From contig JACPOS010000018.1 of the NCBI GenBank assembly GCA_016191395.1, forward strand, positions 1 through 40,032: a DNA stretch of 40,032 nucleotides. Reading direction: 5' to 3'. The notes under the pieces are model-generated. The model saw only the letters and a program-made list of their open reading frames with translations, was not told the origin of the DNA and ran no database searches. This document shows, piece after piece, positions 36,502-40,032 of the stretch; position 1 is the first letter of the stretch; each line of letters begins with the position of its first letter. This DNA comes from Chloroflexota bacterium. Lineage in GTDB: Bacteria; Chloroflexota; Limnocylindria; Limnocylindrales; CSP1-4. Position numbers and translations under genes: made by a program.

Positions 36502-36703
36502 ATCGCCGGTCCACCTGGCGGCTCGAGGACCCGCCAGCCTGAGCCCACCGCCTAACTCCGGCCCCGGCCGTCGCTCGCGCTGTAGTAGAAGCCTGTCATG
36601 GCGCCGAAAACGCCGAGCAGAGTTGGCGGCAAACGATCGCCGCCGCAATCGGGGCGTACCCAGCGGCCTAGCTTGCGCACTCTCCCCGACCCAGCGCCGC
36701 GAA
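36502..36703. other. spacer between convergent integrase and ABC ATPase genes
   Basis: Apart from one hairpin near 36515-36537 I see no gene or repeat. No copy of the tRNA 3' end was found here. Confidence 0.4.
36515..36537. terminator. possible hairpin terminator after integrase
   Basis: CTGGCGG and CCGCCAG pair around a 9-base loop, 13 nt after the integrase stop. No T-run follows, so it would be a weak or factor-dependent terminator. Confidence 0.35.
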
Positions 36704-37393
36704 CTAGCTCATCAGCACAGTGCGATGTGCGCGGCCCGCCACTGCGGGATCGTGCGTCACGAGGATCGTGGTGGTTCCTCGAAGCTCCTCGAGCATGAGA
36801 TTGAGGATTTCGTCACGCCGGTCGGCATCAAGCGAACCCGTAGGTTCGTCCGCGAGGAGCACCTTGGGCTCACACACGACGGCGCGTGCTATCGCCACGC
36901 GTTGCTGTTCCCCACCGGAAAGCTCACCCGGACGGTGCTCCAGTCGTCGTGCCATGCCAACGTCGGCAAGGGCGCTGCGGGCCATGTCCGTGGCTCGAGC
37001 GCGCGGCATCCCCCTCAAGGAGAGCGGCAAAGCCACGTTGTCGACGGCGGTCAGCATGGGCAGGAGCTGGAAATCCTGGTAGATCTGGGCGATGTTGGCG
37101 AGGCGGAACTGGGCACGCGCGTCGCGGCTCATCCGCGCAAGGTCAAAGCCAAGGACCTCGACGGAGCCCCCGTCTGGAACGCGCTCGCCGGAAACGAGCG
37201 AGAGGGCCGTGGACTTCCCCTGTCCAGACTCCCCAAGAAGCGCGACGATCTCCCCATCCGCGACGGACAAGTTGAATGACTCAAGGACAGGCACCGTTCG
37301 CCGGCCCTTCCGGAATGCGAAGGAGACGCCGCGCAGGCGAATCGCATCAGCCACCGACGGTTGTTCAGCCGATGGATCGCGCTGCGCGGTCAC
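36704..37393 (-). CDS. ABC transporter ATP-binding protein (MacB/LolD type)
   Basis: A 229-residue ATPase: Walker [10 protein letters not shown] (54-62), Q-loop region IYQDFQLLP, signature LSGGEQQR, Walker B VLLADEP, and switch His in VTHDP. The type goes with FtsX-like permeases and drives extraction or export from the membrane (lipoproteins, peptides or drugs) rather than nutrient uptake. The GTG at 37393 overlaps the permease stop by 4 nt. It is the last gene of an operon with two permeases and an interrupted upstream gene. Confidence 0.93.
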   Translation of the reverse strand: MTAQRDPSAEQPSVADAIRLRGVSFAFRKGRRTVPVLESFNLSVADGEIVALLGESGQGKSTALSLVSGERVPDGGSVEVLGFDLARMSRDARAQFRLANIAQIYQDFQLLPMLTAVDNVALPLSLRGMPRARATDMARSALADVGMARRLEHRPGELSGGEQQRVAIARAVVCEPKVLLADEPTGSLDADRRDEILNLMLEELRGTTTILVTHDPAVAGRAHRTVLMS

Positions 37394-38436
37394 GCGCGAG
37401 CCACATAGCGTGCGACGAACGAGGCCGAAACGACCAGAGCGGCCAGACCGAGGATCGCCGCGACGAACCAGATCTCCTGGGATGTCACGTACAGGCTGGT
37501 CCAGGACAGCACGAACGTCCGGGCGATGACGGCAGAAGCCCAGCTCGCAAGCACGGTCATGATCGTAACGACGACCAGCACGAAGAGCGGAGGCAGCGCT
37601 GGTCGTACGCCCAGCCCAAGGAGCACTCTCCAGGGTTCGCTCAGGCTCGTTCGGAAGCCGTTCCAGACCCGGATGGCACCAAACGACCAAAGGCCAACGC
37701 CGATGAAGGCGACGAGCCACACGAAGGCGGTCCAGCCTGCGTTGGTCGCGATGACGCTCTCGACGACGTGGGCCTTGGTGAAGCTCGCTTCAGGCACCGC
37801 CGAGAACCAGTATGCGGTGATGGTCCCGGCCATCGACGAGAGGATGCCGGGTGCCATGGATTCAACAAGTGCCGCGCTCGTCACCACGTAGCCCCGTGCT
37901 CCTAGATTCGCTTCTGGATGCCACGGGTTGAGGACACCGCAGACGGGTACCCGCGCAGGCCGGGCCGACGCGTCTGCCGGCCACCAGAGGGTCACCTCGT
38001 CTCCGACGCCTACGGACAGGTTCGCGGCTGTGGCCTCATCGAGACCGATCCCGCTGTCGCACAACGCTCCCGAAATCGTGGCTCCGCCGAACAGCCTCAT
38101 CGCGTCGGACAGTTCCCCCTCCCCGTACGTCAGAACTGTTGCGTCGACCGTCCGCTGCAACGCGGCGATGTCGTCGGTACCCGAGGATGGCGCGACGCCG
38201 CCGTCCTTGTAGCTCGTGATCGCAAGATCGCCGAGTCCAGGCCGCGCATCGGCCACGAGCGCCGCATAGCTCAGTGAGCTCTCGTGGACCAGGTTGTCAA
38301 ACACGACTCGGCCAGTGAACAGGACGACAAACGCCGCGAGGGTACCGACGGCGATGAGAACGAGAAGATCCCTGACGAGCTCGGTCCGCCTGAGATGACT
38401 CGCGAGGGTGCGCCAGGAAACGGCTAGCTGACGCAT
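37390..38436 (-). CDS. FtsX-like ABC permease 2
   Basis: A 348-residue membrane protein with the MacB/FtsX layout: one helix near the N-terminus (about 24-45), an external domain of about 180 residues with two or more Cys (SGALCDSG and VPVCGVL), then three helices (about 236-258, 280-305, 325-345). It would pair with the permease encoded just upstream and the ATPase downstream. The ATG at 38436 follows the permease 1 stop after one base (TGACATG). The substrate is not evident. Confidence 0.85.
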   Translation of the reverse strand: MRQLAVSWRTLASHLRRTELVRDLLVLIAVGTLAAFVVLFTGRVVFDNLVHESSLSYAALVADARPGLGDLAITSYKDGGVAPSSGTDDIAALQRTVDATVLTYGEGELSDAMRLFGGATISGALCDSGIGLDEATAANLSVGVGDEVTLWWPADASARPARVPVCGVLNPWHPEANLGARGYVVTSAALVESMAPGILSSMAGTITAYWFSAVPEASFTKAHVVESVIATNAGWTAFVWLVAFIGVGLWSFGAIRVWNGFRTSLSEPWRVLLGLGVRPALPPLFVLVVVTIMTVLASWASAVIARTFVLSWTSLYVTSQEIWFVAAILGLAALVVSASFVARYVARA

Positions 38437-38437
38437 G

Positions 38438-39529
38438 TCATATCCCGGTCTGCCGATAGGTAAGGCGCGCCATCAGCGCGGTCAAGACAACGGCCGACAT
38501 GACGGTACCCAGCCAGATGAAGAAGACGAGCGGCTCGAGGTCGGGTGGGAAGGTGCTGGCGAGCACGCCACCGGAGTATGCCAACCGAGCAAGGAAGATG
38601 GCCCCGCTGATGGCCAAAACGGCGACGGCGGTGGCAGCTGCGAAGGCGCTAGCAACACTTGCCAAGAGGTTGCCACCCAGTCGGTACACCACCTGGATGG
38701 TGCGCTGCGACCCCCGCCGAAACACATCGAGCTCGCGCAGCATGATGAGGATGACGCCGATCGCGGCCAATGCGCCGATGGTCCGAACGAGGCCCAGTGA
38801 GTTCATGGAAAGCTGCGCGGCGGAATCGGCCAGATCCCTTTCGGACACGATGATCGGAGGGTAGCCCTTGGCGTTTTCGAGCTCGGGGCGCACCGGGCTC
38901 GCGGCCAGACGCGCCTCGATTTCCGTGGGCAGCAGATCCGTGAGACCGATGCTGTATCCGGGGTCGACGCCGGTGGGCAGGTGCGCGAAAAGGACCTGCG
39001 CAGGTGCCATTGCCGTAAAGGCGAAACCGGTGGCGCGGACTGCATAGATGTCGCGGACGGTCAACACGACTGGCTCGATGCCAGGGCCAACACTGACCTT
39101 CACCTCGGAGCCGGTCCACACGTTCAGGGCGCGGGCCGCATCGACACCCACATCGAGCCAGGCAGCGTCAGCTACGTCTCCAGCTGCGATTCTCGCTGCC
39201 GATGGGAAACGGGACACCCCGTTCGAGCACGCAGGCGACATCGCGTCGAGTTCGGTTGGCCCTGCAGACATCGACCCGGCACTCAACTCGGTGTGCCAAA
39301 GTGCGACGAGACACGAGCGCGGGCCGAGCGCCTCGAGCACCGCGTCGGCCGTGTCGGCCGGGAAGACGCCCTGCACCTCATGCTGGTACATAGGCGCGCT
39401 GTATCGCCCGAGGTCAAGACTCCTCTGGACCGGATACAACAATCCAAGGCCGATGGCAAGGCTAGAGCCGGCGAACATCACCAGCCCTAGCCTTGCGAGT
39501 AGTCCCCTCAGAGGCCGAAGAACAGACAC
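38438..39529 (-). CDS. FtsX-like ABC permease 1
   Basis: A 363-residue permease of the same plan: N-terminal helix (about 13-33), an external domain of about 190 residues with Cys93 and Cys111, and three C-terminal helices (about 243-262, 280-305, 330-352). It differs in sequence from permease 2, so the transporter would be a heterodimer. The GTG at 39529 has a good AAGGAG Shine-Dalgarno. It lies 37 nt behind the interrupted gene, with which it was probably once cotranscribed; the IS element now separates the operon from any original upstream promoter. Confidence 0.85.
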   Translation of the reverse strand: MSVLRPLRGLLARLGLVMFAGSSLAIGLGLLYPVQRSLDLGRYSAPMYQHEVQGVFPADTADAVLEALGPRSCLVALWHTELSAGSMSAGPTELDAMSPACSNGVSRFPSAARIAAGDVADAAWLDVGVDAARALNVWTGSEVKVSVGPGIEPVVLTVRDIYAVRATGFAFTAMAPAQVLFAHLPTGVDPGYSIGLTDLLPTEIEARLAASPVRPELENAKGYPPIIVSERDLADSAAQLSMNSLGLVRTIGALAAIGVILIMLRELDVFRRGSQRTIQVVYRLGGNLLASVASAFAAATAVAVLAISGAIFLARLAYSGGVLASTFPPDLEPLVFFIWLGTVMSAVVLTALMARLTYRQTGI

Positions 39530-39566
39530 GAAACTCCTTATGACCGCCAGGGGACAGGGAAGCTGC

Positions 39567-39892
39567 TTACTGCACCGAGACTAGGTCGATCGCGTTCTCG
39601 TCGGTCGAGTGGCCAGTCCCGGTGCCGCCGTGGAAGTAGCCGCTGACCCGGGTGTCGGTCTTACCCGAGCCATTCACGATGACGGTCGCGTCTCCCCAGA
39701 AGCCCTTGCTGCCGTTCACTGTCCACGCGTACTTCCCCATGTATGCGTCCCATGCGTAGGCGTAGGTCAAACTGGCCAGGGGTGAATTCGCGCTGACAAG
39801 CGTTGGCTTGGCAAATGGTGCGTATGGGAACGAGTTGATGTAGTAGCCCGTGACCGGGATCGGGAGCCCCAAGAAGTGGGCCGTATACACGA
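39567..39892 (-). pseudogene. 3' part of a gene interrupted by the IS element
   Basis: About 107 native codons ending at a TAA. The first three apparent residues of the open frame come from the IS terminus, so the true start is missing. The remainder is rich in Tyr, Gly, Ser and Thr with few charges (for example KYAWTVNGSKGFWGD and a final GTGHSTDENAIDL), as in many extracytoplasmic proteins; a signal peptide, if any, was lost. No family is recognised. Its place 37 nt before the permease genes suggests it encoded the exported substrate or an accessory protein of the transporter (inference). Confidence 0.6.
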
Positions 39893-39920
39893 TGAACCGC
39901 ACTGGGTTTCGTGGAGACTC
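39893..39920 (-). repeat. 28-bp terminal inverted repeat of IS3-family element
   Basis: The plus-strand sequence starts TGAACCGCAC and ends GGAGACTC, the same start and end as the 28-bp inverted repeats of IS6110 and relatives. It marks the transposase-3' end of the element. Confidence 0.75.
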
Positions 39921-39933
39921 GGCTGATTGGATG

Positions 39934-40032
39934 TCAGGCGGCCTCGTTGGTCGCCTGTAGTTGATGGTAGGCGGCCTCGAACTCGGCCGGCGGGACGTCG
40001 CCGCAGGCTTCGTGGAGGCGACGGGTGTTCCA
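39934..40032 (-). CDS. IS3-family transposase (OrfB), C-terminal 32 residues
   Basis: The frame enters from the right edge and reads WNTRRLHEACGDVPPAEFEA, then to a TGA at 39934-39936. The W-N-x-R-R-L-H pattern with P-P-x-E-F is the standard end of the IS3-family DDE integrase-type transposase. The catalytic DDE residues are outside the window, so activity cannot be judged. Confidence 0.85.
   Translation of the reverse strand, partial: WNTRRLHEACGDVPPAEFEAAYHQLQATNEAA

Larger units (their letters stand above)
35150..40032. mobile_element. putative integrated element, left part
   Basis: Features pointing to an integrated element are the tRNA gene, a tyrosine recombinase reading away from it, and accessory genes (ABC permeases, IS3 element) with less GC-rich third positions and more varied codons than the core genes to the left. 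The right end and the matching attachment site are beyond the window, so the extent is a guess. Confidence 0.4.
39893..40032 (-). mobile_element. IS3-family insertion sequence, partial
   Basis: Only one end is in the window: inverted repeat plus the transposase C-terminus. The other end and the 3-4 bp target duplication lie beyond 40032. It inserted into the gene ending at 39567. Confidence 0.8.

Noticed and set aside
36502-36703. Right attachment site behind the integrase
   Set aside because: No stretch matching the tRNA-Gly 3' half was found in this spacer.
39893-39902. GTG at 39902 as a genuine start of the 111-codon frame
   Set aside because: The GTG lies in the IS terminal repeat, so it is an accident of insertion.

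Overview
The window is a high-GC (roughly 70 %) bacterial chromosome segment with densely packed genes. No gene-free stretch exceeds 300 bases; the longest are 35189-35391 and 36502-36703, about 200 bases each. A fused CtaA-CtaB protein, very GC-rich third codon positions and many apparently leaderless promoters (TAnnnT 6-9 nt before the start codon, no Shine-Dalgarno) suggest a Chloroflexota-like or other high-GC Terrabacteria lineage. This placement is inference; no rRNA or marker phylogeny was available.

Layout. (1) 148-6054: a beta-CASP metallo-beta-lactamase hydrolase, a secreted GH16-type glucanase, a membrane-anchored NTR/TIMP-like protein, the CtaA-CtaB heme O/heme A synthase and a divergent thioredoxin-like lipoprotein. 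(2) 6204-21067: pyrimidine synthesis in three same-strand blocks, pyrE, pyrK-pyrD and pyrR-pyrB-pyrC, the last followed by a coupled FAD oxidoreductase. Between the blocks lie two tandem DUF4349 proteins, an internally duplicated acidic protein with a small partner, a GT1 glycosyltransferase, a group II PLP decarboxylase and two membrane proteins with RanBP2-type zinc fingers. carAB and pyrF are not in the window. pyrR is preceded by a PyrR-binding-loop hairpin that reaches its ribosome binding site. (3) 21170-28019: a secreted double-psi beta-barrel protein, an ECF sigma/anti-sigma pair, a GalT-like protein with an altered active site, lipB, a homocysteine S-methyltransferase and a CAX-type antiporter. 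(4) 28104-35068: an MFS-isomerase-FGGY kinase sugar operon, a proline-iminopeptidase-like hydrolase, a PAP2 phosphatase and a SIMPL-domain protein.

(5) 35113-40032 looks like the left part of an integrated element. tRNA-Gly(CCC) is followed by a tyrosine recombinase, then, on the opposite strand, an ABC operon of two FtsX-like permeases and an ATPase. Upstream of that operon is a gene for a possibly secreted protein whose 5' end was removed by an IS3-family insertion with an IS6110-like 28-bp inverted repeat. The IS runs past the window edge. Two 10-11 bp inverted copies of a tRNA segment lie between the tRNA and the integrase gene.

The most noteworthy items are the PyrR hairpin, the leaderless-promoter pattern, the tRNA/integrase junction with tRNA-matching motifs, the paired RanBP2-type zinc-finger membrane proteins, the GalT-like protein lacking the HPH motif, and the IS-truncated gene beside the ABC operon. 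Several start codons are choices between alternatives and are flagged.
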